Shown here: in pieces, positions 1 through 7,364 of the stretch
How the letters are laid out: the number at the start of each line of letters is the position of its first letter
Numbering within the stretch: the first letter of the stretch is position 1
Assembly (NCBI GenBank): GCA_016888885.1
Contig: CP069437.1
Span: 62,001-126,000, forward strand
Source of the DNA: Faucicola sp902506215
Lineage (GTDB): Bacteria; Pseudomonadota; Gammaproteobacteria; Pseudomonadales; Moraxellaceae
Length of the DNA stretch: 64,000 bases
Reading direction: 5' to 3'
Made by a program: the position numbers and the translations under genes
The notes under the pieces: model-generated
Told to the model about the DNA's origin: nothing
Databases searched by the model: none
Seen by the model: only the letters and a program-made list of their open reading frames with translations

Positions 1-1
1 T

Positions 2-643
2 ACCGTCGCTCGCATGTATCAAATGGAGTGGAAACTATTTGACAACAGTAAACGTAAAAAAGTGGCGATTTTGGTGTCCAAATATGACCATGCGCTACTT
101 GATTTGCTGTGGCGCTGGCAACAAGGGCAACTAGATTGTGAGATTACCTGTGTCGTCAGTAATCATCATGATTTGCGCCAAGCGGTAGAAAATTTTGGTG
201 TGCCATTTCATCAAGTGACTGTGAGCAAAGACAACAAAGTACAAGCAGAAGCCGAGATTCAAGCGCTGGTAAAAGACTGTGATTTGTTGGTGCTGGCGCG
301 CTATATGCAGATTTTGTCCGCTGAATTTACCGCCGCTTGGCACATGAAAATTATCAATATTCACCACTCATTCTTGCCAGCCTTTGTCGGTGCTGATCCA
401 TACCGCCAAGCGTATGAAAAAGGGGTCAAACTGATTGGTGCCACCGCGCATTATGTCACAGCCGACCTTGACCAAGGACCGATTATTGAGCAAGACGTGC
501 ACCGTGTCAGCCATCGCCACCATGTGGCAGAATTGCGGGCGATTGGGCAAGATGTTGAGCGTAGCGTGCTGACCCGTGCCGTGCGTTGGCATCTACAAAA
601 CCGGGTGATTGTCACAGGCAATAAAACCGTGGTATTTAACTAA
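2..643 (+). CDS. purU: Formyltetrahydrofolate deformylase, 3' part (cut by window start)
   Basis: PurU hydrolyses 10-formyltetrahydrofolate to formate and tetrahydrofolate, feeding formate to purine synthesis and balancing the one-carbon pool in the cytoplasm. The reading frame is open from base 2, so the first Met at 14 is internal. The 213 residues seen are the C-terminal formyltransferase-fold domain; the N-terminal ACT domain (family length about 280) lies outside the window. The formyl-transfer motif NIHHSFLPAF (Asn/His) and the downstream GATAHYV...LDQGPII with its Asp match the hydrolase/GART active site. Nothing suggests decay. The stop is followed by a hairpin and then by an unrelated permease gene. 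Confidence 0.95.
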   Translation, partial: TVARMYQMEWKLFDNSKRKKVAILVSKYDHALLDLLWRWQQGQLDCEITCVVSNHHDLRQAVENFGVPFHQVTVSKDNKVQAEAEIQALVKDCDLLVLARYMQILSAEFTAAWHMKIINIHHSFLPAFVGADPYRQAYEKGVKLIGATAHYVTADLDQGPIIEQDVHRVSHRHHVAELRAIGQDVERSVLTRAVRWHLQNRVIVTGNKTVVFN

Positions 644-680
644 TTTTTCATCCGTTATTGTTGTCATTGCAGTTTATCTT

Positions 681-710
681 GTTATGAGGGCGTAGGTTTT
701 ACGCCCTTCT
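681..710 (+). terminator. Possible terminator hairpin after purU
   Basis: GGGCGTA and TACGCCC form a 7-bp stem around a 5-base loop. The following tract (TTCT) is poor in T, so termination here is uncertain. Confidence 0.35.
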
Positions 711-745
711 CATGACTATAAAGATAATCTACCTGTGGTAGTCCT

Positions 746-2137
746 ATGCCGTTATCAAAGTCGCCAGCGCCCCCATCCAACACTCATTTGACCCACTATA
801 AAACCTTAGGCTTACTGCTGACCTTATATTTGGCCCAAGGCTTGCCCGCAGGATTTATTACCCAAGCTTTGCCAGCGATTTTACGTGAATACAACGTCTC
901 ACTGGTTGCCATTGGTTGGTCAGGGCTGATTTTGGTACCTTGGGGGCTTAAATTCCTTTGGGCTACTGTGGTGGACGGCTATTATTCAGAGAAAATCGGA
1001 CGCGCCAAAAGCTGGATTTTGCCGATGCAAGGGCTGTCGATTGTCATCCTGATTGCGGTGGCGTTTTTTGAACCGCATAATTTGGCACAAACCCCTTCGG
1101 TGATAACATTGTACGGGATGTTATTTACCTTAAGTCTCATTGGTGCGACACACGATGTGGCGACGGATGGGCTAGCAACCCGTTTGCTTAAAGCGGCTAT
1201 GGCGCCCAAAGAACCGCTGACCCATGATATGCCTGCGCCTGATTCGGTGACTCAGACGCCCAATCACCATCATCGCCAAAGCCAAGGCAATGCCGTACAA
1301 GTCATCGGCTATCGGCTGGGGCTTATCGTCGGTGGCGGTGTTTTACTGATGCTGTTAGAACAATGGGGCTGGCGCAACAGTTTTCTTGCCATGGCGGCTT
1401 TGGTGGCAATGAATACCGTGCCCATTGTGTTTTTTAAAGAGCACACCCACACCTCGGTTATACCTGCCAAAAAACAAGTAGAGGCAGCAAAATCTGGCAG
1501 TTTTAAGGCACTAAAAAATTACCTTAGCCACCATTATCAGTATTTCTGGTCATCGCGGGAGATGAGGGCTTGGCTAGGCGTGTTACTGACCTTCAAAATT
1601 GCTGATGGCATTTCAAGCGGTATGGTCAAACCGATGATGGTCGATGTCGGCATTAACTTGCAGCAAATTGGCTTTTGGGCAACTATTTTGGGCTCGGCTG
1701 CCTCAGTCGCTGGGGCAGGGGTCGCCACAATTTTGATGAAACGACTCACTCGCTTTACGTCACTGCTATATTTTAATCTTGCCCAAGCGCTGACCACAGG
1801 GTTGTACGGCTTGGTCGCTTATGGGTTTTATCATCAGTTACTGACGGATTTTTTGTGGCTCTATGTTGTCAATGCGCTGGAGCATTTTTGTGCATCGTTG
1901 GCGCTGATTGCGATGCTCACGACCATTATGCATTATTCACGCCCTGCCAATGCAGGGAGTGATTTTACCGTGCAGGTTTGTCTGTTGACGGTGTTGGGCG
2001 GCTCAGCGCATTTTGCCAGCGGCTATATGGCGCATTTTTTGGGCTATCAATGGCATTTTTTGGTGAGTATGTTGATTGGTTTTGTCTGCCTTGTACCAAT
2101 AATTTACTGGCATAAATTACAAAATAATGAGAAATAA
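746..2137 (+). CDS. MFS permease, AmpG-like
   Basis: This is a predicted inner-membrane transporter of 463 residues with about 12 hydrophobic segments. The opening stretch LYLAQGLPAGFITQALPAIL resembles the AmpG/PAT branch of the major facilitator superfamily, which carries muropeptides (GlcNAc-anhydroMurNAc peptides) into the cytoplasm for wall recycling. A hydrophilic His/Pro-rich stretch at about residues 150-180 (with HHH) breaks the first half and is probably a cytoplasmic loop. The family fit is good. The substrate is inferred only from AmpG resemblance, and no recycling gene or ampC/ampR is next to it. It starts at ATG 746 without a strong Shine-Dalgarno. Confidence 0.65.
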   Translation: MPLSKSPAPPSNTHLTHYKTLGLLLTLYLAQGLPAGFITQALPAILREYNVSLVAIGWSGLILVPWGLKFLWATVVDGYYSEKIGRAKSWILPMQGLSIVILIAVAFFEPHNLAQTPSVITLYGMLFTLSLIGATHDVATDGLATRLLKAAMAPKEPLTHDMPAPDSVTQTPNHHHRQSQGNAVQVIGYRLGLIVGGGVLLMLLEQWGWRNSFLAMAALVAMNTVPIVFFKEHTHTSVIPAKKQVEAAKSGSFKALKNYLSHHYQYFWSSREMRAWLGVLLTFKIADGISSGMVKPMMVDVGINLQQIGFWATILGSAASVAGAGVATILMKRLTRFTSLLYFNLAQALTTGLYGLVAYGFYHQLLTDFLWLYVVNALEHFCASLALIAMLTTIMHYSRPANAGSDFTVQVCLLTVLGGSAHFASGYMAHFLGYQWHFLVSMLIGFVCLVPIIYWHKLQNNEK

Positions 2138-2223
2138 TTTCATTTTTAATTGATTTTTGATATTTTTGACCATATTATCTATTTATATGATAAATTGGAA
2201 AATATAGATAGAGCGGAGGGGAT

Positions 2224-3327
2224 ATGGCAAAAACATTTTGGCTGAACCAAAAATTTAATATCAATTTACCCATTTGGACGTTATTGTCACCAAGTATTGC
2301 CGCTTTAGTGCTTGCGGTGCATTTGATTTGGCATCCCTCGGGTATCATCATGAATACCGTGACGGCGATTTTTTTGATGGGGTCAGTTTTTGCTGCTGTG
2401 CATCATGCTGAGGTGATTGCTCACAAAGTGGGTGAGCCTTTTGGTACGTTGGTTTTGGCATTGGCGGTCACTGTGATTGAAGTGGCACTTATTTTGGCAC
2501 TCATGAGTAGTAGCACACCCACCGATGCCGCGGTGCTTGCCCGTGATACGGTATTTGCAGCAGTGATGCTGATTTGTAACGGGATTATTGGTATTTGCCT
2601 GTTAATTGGGGGTATCAAAAATTATGTACAGCGTTATAGTTTGCATGGCAGTAAAGCGGCAATTAGTGTGTTATTGGCGATTGCATTAATCGTATTTATT
2701 TTACCCAATTTTACCACCTCTGCCGCGGGCGGTTTTATGATTGGCGCTCAGCTACTGTTTGTAGCGATTTGCTGTTTGATTTTGTATGCCGCATTTATCT
2801 TTACCCAAACCATTCGTCACCGTGATTATTTTATTGCAGACGGTGTAGATGATCAGCATCACAGTGATAATGCGCTAACCACAGCGATGAGTGTGGGATT
2901 TTTGTTTCTGAGTTTAATAACGGTGGTGGGTCTTGCTAAGATGTTGTCGCCTGCGATGGAAGCGGCGCTGCTCGCGATGGGTATGCCAAAAATCGTGTTA
3001 GGGATTATCATTGCTGCCTTGGTACTGTTGCCTGAATCTATTGCTGCATTAAAAGCTGCCTACAACGACCAGCTGCAAAACAGTTTAAATTTGGGGCTAG
3101 GCTCGGCTTTGGCGTCTATTTCGCTGACAATTCCTGTTATCGCGCTTTATTCAATGTTTACAGCAACGCCTGTCATGTTTGGGTTGTCTGCCAAAGAAGG
3201 GCTAATGCTGGTCATTACGCTCATGATAACCATCAATACTTTAAGTACCGGGCGCACCACTTTTTTACATGGCATCATCCATTTGGTCATGTTAGCCACT
3301 TTTGTGTTTTTCTCCATTATCCCCTAA
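2224..3327 (+). CDS. chaA: Ca2+/Na+/K+:H+ antiporter of the ChaA type
   Basis: This is a 367-residue integral membrane antiporter of the CaCA (cation/Ca2+ exchanger) family that exports Ca2+, Na+ or K+ against protons. Two internally related alpha-repeats are visible: GEPFGTLVLALAVTVIEVAL near residue 70 and LLPESIAALKAAYNDQLQNS near residue 260. Both carry the acidic residue expected in the ion pathway. About 10-11 hydrophobic segments fit the family, and the length equals E. coli ChaA. A strong Shine-Dalgarno (GGAGGGG, 2215-2221 region) precedes ATG 2224. It lies alone between the MFS gene and a repeat-bearing intergenic region. Confidence 0.85.
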   Translation: MAKTFWLNQKFNINLPIWTLLSPSIAALVLAVHLIWHPSGIIMNTVTAIFLMGSVFAAVHHAEVIAHKVGEPFGTLVLALAVTVIEVALILALMSSSTPTDAAVLARDTVFAAVMLICNGIIGICLLIGGIKNYVQRYSLHGSKAAISVLLAIALIVFILPNFTTSAAGGFMIGAQLLFVAICCLILYAAFIFTQTIRHRDYFIADGVDDQHHSDNALTTAMSVGFLFLSLITVVGLAKMLSPAMEAALLAMGMPKIVLGIIIAALVLLPESIAALKAAYNDQLQNSLNLGLGSALASISLTIPVIALYSMFTATPVMFGLSAKEGLMLVITLMITINTLSTGRTTFLHGIIHLVMLATFVFFSIIP

Positions 3328-3352
3328 AGGAATAAAGGGCATAGAAAATTGG

Positions 3353-3388
3353 CGTAATAAATGACGTAATAAATGACGTAATAAATGA
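3353..3388 (+). repeat. Three perfect tandem 12-mers after chaA
   Basis: The unit CGTAATAAATGA occurs three times back to back (3353-3364, 3365-3376, 3377-3388). It is noncoding, with no hairpin potential, and looks like a slippage-type minisatellite. Confidence 0.9.
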
Positions 3389-3536
3389 AAGCATACTTGC
3401 AATCAGTAACATTCTTTTACTAAATACTTATGCTCATCGATTTAAGTTTTTGCTAATCTAGAGGGCAACTAGAATAACGCCATAATTAACACGATTATCA
3501 TTGTAGTGATTTGAGGTCGTTCTAGTAATTTGAGGT

Positions 3537-3564
3537 GTTGAAACGATCATTTAGGAGTTTCAAC
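3537..3564. promoter_or_regulatory. Dyad upstream of the IS, probable kbp control region
   Basis: GTTGAAAC (3537-3544) and GTTTCAAC (3557-3564) form a perfect 8-bp inverted repeat with 12 bases between. Before the IS inserted, this dyad lay roughly 60 bp upstream of the kbp start, where an operator or promoter would be expected. The direct repeat ATTTGAGGT occurs twice just upstream (3509-3535). Its function is inferred from position only. Confidence 0.4.
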
Positions 3565-3600
3565 AAACCATACATTAAAAATCGTATATTAAAATATTAC

Positions 3601-3607
3601 AACATAA
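3601..3607 (+). repeat. Left target-site duplication of the IS982 element
   Basis: AACATAA sits directly before the left terminal repeat and is repeated at 4590-4596 directly after the right one. A 7-bp duplication is within the range known for IS982-family elements. Confidence 0.93.
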
Positions 3608-4589
3608 ACCCCACTCTCAACACTTTTAAGCGGGGTTGAAACAAAAAAGGCATGAACTTAAACTTTAATCAATGACCAAAAAGATTAGAGGATAAGCCAT
3701 GCCCATTGATGAATTTATCATTAAAATCTATCTAATGGTAGATGACTACTACAAAAAGATTGTAACAAACCGGCTAAGACAAGGCGGATATGCACCAAAG
3801 CTAACCGACAGTGAAATTATCACCATGGAGATAGTGGGTGAGTTTTTACAGATGGACACCGATTCGCAAATCCATCAGTATTTTAAACAGCATTGGCAAA
3901 CATGGTTTCCACAAATAGGCTCATATCCAAACTTTGCCAAGCAATGCGTCAATTTGTTACAAGTAAAAACTTTGATACAACAGCATATCGTTAAACAGCA
4001 TGGGCAAGACAACATTCATTTTATTGATGGCTTTCCCATTCCGGTGTGTCAATATGCCAGAGCCTATCGGCATAAAACCTTCAAATACGAAGGCAGTTAT
4101 AGTTACTGTGCCTCAAAGCAACAAAAATATTTTGGCTTTGAAGGACATTTACTTATTAATCTATCGGGCATGATAACCAATTTTACCTTTGCCTCTGCTA
4201 AGATAGATGAAAGGCTTGTTGCACCTGATATGCTTGATAATATCAAAGGCTTGTTAGGTGCAGATATGGGCTATATTAGCCCTGATTTATCTGAGTATTG
4301 CTTTAAGCGATGTGTTGATTTGCAAACACCGCTTAGAAAAAATATGCCCGATAAACGACCAATCAGTGTACTTAATCGTCTTAAAAATGCTCGTCGCAAT
4401 ATTGAGACGGTGATTGGTCAGTTATCACAGCGGTTTAACATGCAAAAGGTGAGAGCTAGAGATTTATGGCATTTATCCCACAGATTTATGCGTAAAATCT
4501 TGGCTCATAACTTCTGCTTTGTAATCAATAAACAGTTAGGTAATCCCCCACTTCAGTTTGAATTGCTTATTTCAAGTTGAGAGTGGGGT
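3608..4589 (+). mobile_element. Complete IS982-family insertion sequence
   Basis: The element is exactly 982 bp. Its ends are ACCCCACTCTCAAC and the reverse complement, a 14-bp perfect terminal inverted repeat (3608-3621 and 4576-4589) starting with the ACCC typical of the family. The 7-bp sequence AACATAA flanks it on both sides (3601-3607 and 4590-4596), an intact target-site duplication. It carries one intact transposase gene whose stop codon lies inside the right repeat. The unbroken duplication and intact gene indicate a recent insertion. Confidence 0.97.
3699..4580 (+). CDS. IS982-family transposase (DDE)
   Basis: This 293-residue transposase catalyses excision and insertion of the surrounding element. 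The catalytic triad is visible as D110 (HFIDGFPIPVC), D189 (LLGADMGYI) and E236 (ARRNIETVIG), in the spacing of the IS982 DDE domain. The N-terminal 60 residues are helical and likely bind the terminal repeats. The frame is intact from ATG 3699 to TGA 4578-4580, whose last bases belong to the right inverted repeat. No programmed frameshift is needed, unlike many other IS families. The gene is probably active, judging from the clean target duplication. Confidence 0.97.
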   Translation: MPIDEFIIKIYLMVDDYYKKIVTNRLRQGGYAPKLTDSEIITMEIVGEFLQMDTDSQIHQYFKQHWQTWFPQIGSYPNFAKQCVNLLQVKTLIQQHIVKQHGQDNIHFIDGFPIPVCQYARAYRHKTFKYEGSYSYCASKQQKYFGFEGHLLINLSGMITNFTFASAKIDERLVAPDMLDNIKGLLGADMGYISPDLSEYCFKRCVDLQTPLRKNMPDKRPISVLNRLKNARRNIETVIGQLSQRFNMQKVRARDLWHLSHRFMRKILAHNFCFVINKQLGNPPLQFELLISS

Positions 4590-4606
4590 AACATAAGGAA
4601 AAACAA

Positions 4607-5116
4607 ATGGGACTATTTAGTTTTGCAAAAGACATCGGTGATAAAATCTTTCATCGTAACAAAGACGCAGCGCCAGCATCGACACCTGCATCAAATGTTG
4701 CACCAACCGCAGCGCCTGCTGCCTCTAATGAGCCATCTGCCCAAGAGATTGCGAACTTATTGATTCAGCGTATCCAACAAAACGCACACATTGACAATCT
4801 ATCAGTCACCTATGACGGTAACACTGACAAAGTTACCATTAATGGTTCTGCTGCTAACCAAGCAGAGCGCGAAAAAGCCATTCTAGCGGCAGGTAATGTA
4901 CAGTATGTTGCACAAGTGGAAGACCATATCACGGTTGCGACGCAAGAGCCAGAATCTCGTATGTACACAGTGAAATCAGGCGATACGCTGTCAAAAATTT
5001 CAAAAGAAGTATATGGCGATCCCAACCAATACAACAAAATCTTTGAAGCCAACAAACCATTACTATCTGACCCAAACAAAATCTATCCAGGTCAAGTACT
5101 GCGTATTCCAGCTTAA
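4607..5116 (+). CDS. kbp: Potassium-binding BON/LysM protein (Kbp/YgaU type)
   Basis: Kbp is a small cytoplasmic K+-binding protein that in E. coli senses high K+ and is needed for growth under K+ excess. This copy has 169 residues against about 149 in E. coli. It starts MGLFSFAKDIGDKIF as in the family. An extra Ala/Pro-rich linker occupies residues 20-42, followed by a BON domain (about 45-110) and a C-terminal LysM domain (about 119-168) ending in YPGQVLRIPA. The Shine-Dalgarno AAGGA (4595-4599) overlaps the target duplication of the IS982 element, whose right end lies only 17 nt before ATG. Native promoter DNA is therefore 982 bp further upstream, and expression is probably altered. Confidence 0.92.
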   Translation: MGLFSFAKDIGDKIFHRNKDAAPASTPASNVAPTAAPAASNEPSAQEIANLLIQRIQQNAHIDNLSVTYDGNTDKVTINGSAANQAEREKAILAAGNVQYVAQVEDHITVATQEPESRMYTVKSGDTLSKISKEVYGDPNQYNKIFEANKPLLSDPNKIYPGQVLRIPA

Positions 5117-5140
5117 TTTTTACCTTAAGCCTTATAAACA

Positions 5141-5168
5141 ACCAGTGACCCCTGTCGCTGGTTTTTTT
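5141..5168 (+). terminator. Rho-independent terminator of kbp
   Basis: ACCAG-T-GAC pairs with GTC-G-CTGGT around a short loop, and seven T follow. It lies 24 nt after the kbp stop. Confidence 0.8.
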
Positions 5169-5347
5169 ATAAAAAAATTTGCATATCGACAAATAAAGTT
5201 TTATAGTATGCCGCTGATTCATTAGTTTTGATAACATATCAAACTGTGAATGTACCCAAACTTTTATTTCAGCTCTGTTTTGGCATTCTGATGTTAGTAC
5301 CATCGCCAAAACCGCCACCCTAGCAAAAGGGAAAAAGGAGACACATG

Positions 5348-5419
5348 ATGTCCGTACTTACTCACAACGTAAAACGTCTAAACAACACTGTTGATGTGTC
5401 TGCCGTCTGTTTTAACTAA
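5348..5419 (+). CDS. Possible 23-residue leader peptide upstream of rtcB
   Basis: A short open frame encodes a peptide starting MSVLTHNVKRL and ending VDVSAVCFN. It is preceded by a perfect AAGGAG (5335-5340) spaced 7 nt from ATG 5348; a second ATG at 5345 is in frame. This is among the best ribosome-binding sites of the region, which argues for real translation. A hairpin (GCGTAT/ATACGC, 5442-5458) follows about 20 nt after the stop. No function is recognised. The form, a short peptide ending in Cys two residues before the C-terminus, would suit a regulatory leader, but about 430 nt separate it from rtcB. Confidence 0.4.
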   Translation: MSVLTHNVKRLNNTVDVSAVCFN

Positions 5420-5876
5420 TTAAAATTTGGTTTTTTAACCGCGTATATGCGATACGCCCCACATTTACCGATTTTGATTTATCAAACCCAAAGCATCACC
5501 ATCAATAGTAACTGACGGATAATAAAGCGAATTTTGGCTTTTGATTATGTTTGTTGTCATGGTAACGATTTGGGTTTTTTGTTGTCTAAAATTTTCCTAT
5601 TTTCCCATGTCCCTATTTTTACATGTCACAGAAATCGTCAGATAGCTAAAACGCACCTTGCGATAACAAACTTTTTCAGAGCAGTTAGTTTTTCAAACGC
5701 ATTTATGTGTGTCAGTCTTGTTTGCCAGTCGTGTTAAACGATTGGACGGCGTTTTATTGTTTAAATTTACTTATCAAAGTTATTTCAAAAAATTTTAATT
5801 ATCATTTATTGGGCTAAATTTGCTACGCTAAAAATTTTAAGGGTGTGTGAATTTAGCATTAAAACAGAAAAAATAT
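5420..5876. other. 457-bp AT-rich noncoding stretch before rtcB
   Basis: No convincing gene is seen. A 67-codon open frame at 5534-5737 lacks an ATG, a ribosome-binding site and protein-like composition. The segment could carry the rtcB promoter and a long untranslated leader. No sigma-54 type -24/-12 element of the rtcR-controlled kind was found, and no rtcR, rtcA or Y-RNA/Rsr gene is nearby. Confidence 0.5.
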
Positions 5877-7082
5877 ATGAGTATTCAATTAGTATTAAAT
5901 AAATCTGCGCAACATGGCGTACCTGTCAAAGTATTTACCAAAGATATTGAACAAGAAGCCATCGAGCAGTTACGTAATCTTGCCCAGCTTGAATTTGTCT
6001 ATCATCACATTGCAGTGATGCCTGATGTGCATGTAGGCAAGGGTGCGACTGTAGGTAGTGTGATTCCGACTAAAGATGCGATTATTCCTGCGGCGGTGGG
6101 TGTGGATATCGGCTGCGGCATGAATGCGGTGCGACTGTCGCTCAAAGCCCACCAATTGCCCGATAATCTGGCTAAAATCCGTACAGCGATTGAAGCCAAA
6201 GTCCCTGTCGGTTTTAACCAGCACCAAGCCATCACGGTGAAAATGACTACGCTTGACCCGCTTGCCAAACGCTTAAAGCGAATCACTGATAAGCACAAGG
6301 GGCTACTCAAAATGCTGCGCAACTTTGAGCGAACTTGGGCAAAACAGCTCGGTACGCTGGGCGGTGGTAATCATTTTATTGAGCTGTGTATCGATGAAAA
6401 TGAGGATGTCTGGGTAATGCTGCATTCGGGCAGTCGCGGTATTGGCAACTGTATTGGCGAGTATTTTATTACCCTTGCCAAAAAGGAACAGCAAAGCCGC
6501 TTTGGGCATGTGCCTGACCGTGATTTAGCGTATTTTGCCCAAGGTTCCCATAGCTTTGACGATTACCTTGAGGCAGTGCAGTGGGGGCAGGATTATGCTT
6601 TGGAAAATCGCCGCGAGATGATGCGGCTCATTATCAATGTGCTACAGTGTGAACTGCCGCATTTTACCTTGACTCGCGAGGCGATTAATTGCCATCACAA
6701 TTATGTCAGCCAAGAACATCACTATGGTGAGGATGTGTACGTCACCCGCAAAGGGGCAATTTCTGCTTTCGAGGGTGAGCTTGGTATTATACCTGGCTCG
6801 ATGGGGGCAAAATCCTATATCGTCAAAGGCAAGGGCAATAGCGAAGCGTTGTGTTCGTGTTCACATGGGGCAGGGCGACGCATGAGCCGTGGCAAAGCGA
6901 TTCGGCATTTTAACCTTGATGACCTAAGAGCACAGACGGCGGGCGTGGAGTGCCGCAAAGACAAGGGCGTGATGGATGAAATTCCAGAGGCGTATAAAGA
7001 TATTGATGCAGTGATGGCGAATCAGTCGGCGCTGGTCGAAGTCGTGCATACGCTTAAACAAGTGATGTGTATTAAAGGATAA
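5877..7082 (+). CDS. rtcB: RNA-splicing ligase RtcB
   Basis: RtcB joins RNA 2',3'-cyclic phosphate or 3'-phosphate ends to 5'-OH ends using GTP and Mn2+, in RNA repair and tRNA healing. Family signatures are HIAVMPDVHVGKG, GVDIGCGMNA (metal ligands D77 and C80), GTLGGGNHFIEL, MLHSGSRGIG and CSHGAGRRMSR, the last holding the His that takes the GMP. I chose ATG 5877 because MSIQLVLNKSAQ aligns with family N-termini; a GTG at 5847 would add 10 residues behind a poorly spaced AAGGG. The gene is followed after 3 nt by a small basic protein, so the two are probably one transcript. Confidence 0.95.
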   Translation: MSIQLVLNKSAQHGVPVKVFTKDIEQEAIEQLRNLAQLEFVYHHIAVMPDVHVGKGATVGSVIPTKDAIIPAAVGVDIGCGMNAVRLSLKAHQLPDNLAKIRTAIEAKVPVGFNQHQAITVKMTTLDPLAKRLKRITDKHKGLLKMLRNFERTWAKQLGTLGGGNHFIELCIDENEDVWVMLHSGSRGIGNCIGEYFITLAKKEQQSRFGHVPDRDLAYFAQGSHSFDDYLEAVQWGQDYALENRREMMRLIINVLQCELPHFTLTREAINCHHNYVSQEHHYGEDVYVTRKGAISAFEGELGIIPGSMGAKSYIVKGKGNSEALCSCSHGAGRRMSRGKAIRHFNLDDLRAQTAGVECRKDKGVMDEIPEAYKDIDAVMANQSALVEVVHTLKQVMCIKG

Positions 7083-7085
7083 ACC

Positions 7086-7310
7086 ATGAAAAACCAAAAA
7101 CAATTAATCAAATTGGGCGAGCAACTGCAGAAAAATCCGTCAATCGCTCAATCCAATTTGGCTGTTAAACCCCGTAATTACTTGGCGTTAAATCCGCTGT
7201 TGCAAAAAGGCGGACTGCATGAAAAAGACGATGTCGAAATCGCCCGCAAAAAACAACGCAGGCAGACCAAGCAGGATTTGCGAAAACAAGTTTGGCGACA
7301 GGAATCGTAA
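7086..7310 (+). CDS. Small basic protein coupled to rtcB
   Basis: This 74-residue protein starts 3 nt after the rtcB stop, with GGAT and AAAGGAT upstream acting as ribosome-binding site inside the rtcB end. It has no signal peptide or membrane segment. The N-half (KQLIKLGEQLQKNPSIAQS) looks helical. The middle holds NPLLQKGGLHEKDD, and the C-half is strongly basic (RKKQRRQTKQDLRKQ), as in small RNA-binding proteins. I do not recognise the family with certainty. Position argues for a role with RtcB, such as substrate binding or ribosome-linked RNA repair; this is inference. A strong terminator follows directly, so it ends the operon. Confidence 0.75.
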   Translation: MKNQKQLIKLGEQLQKNPSIAQSNLAVKPRNYLALNPLLQKGGLHEKDDVEIARKKQRRQTKQDLRKQVWRQES

Positions 7311-7315
7311 TAACC

Positions 7316-7340
7316 AAACACCCCAAATTTTGGGGTGTTT
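7316..7340. terminator. Bidirectional terminator between rtcB operon and ldt gene
   Basis: AAACACCCC and GGGGTGTTT form a perfect 9-bp stem around AAATTTT. It sits between two converging genes and can serve both strands. Confidence 0.8.
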
Positions 7341-7364
7341 AGTTGAAGCCTATACAATATAAAC

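Noticed and set aside
5534..5737. 67-codon open frame upstream of rtcB
   Set aside because: It has no ATG, no ribosome site and a composition unlike a protein (many Cys, Phe and Ser). I treat it as noncoding.
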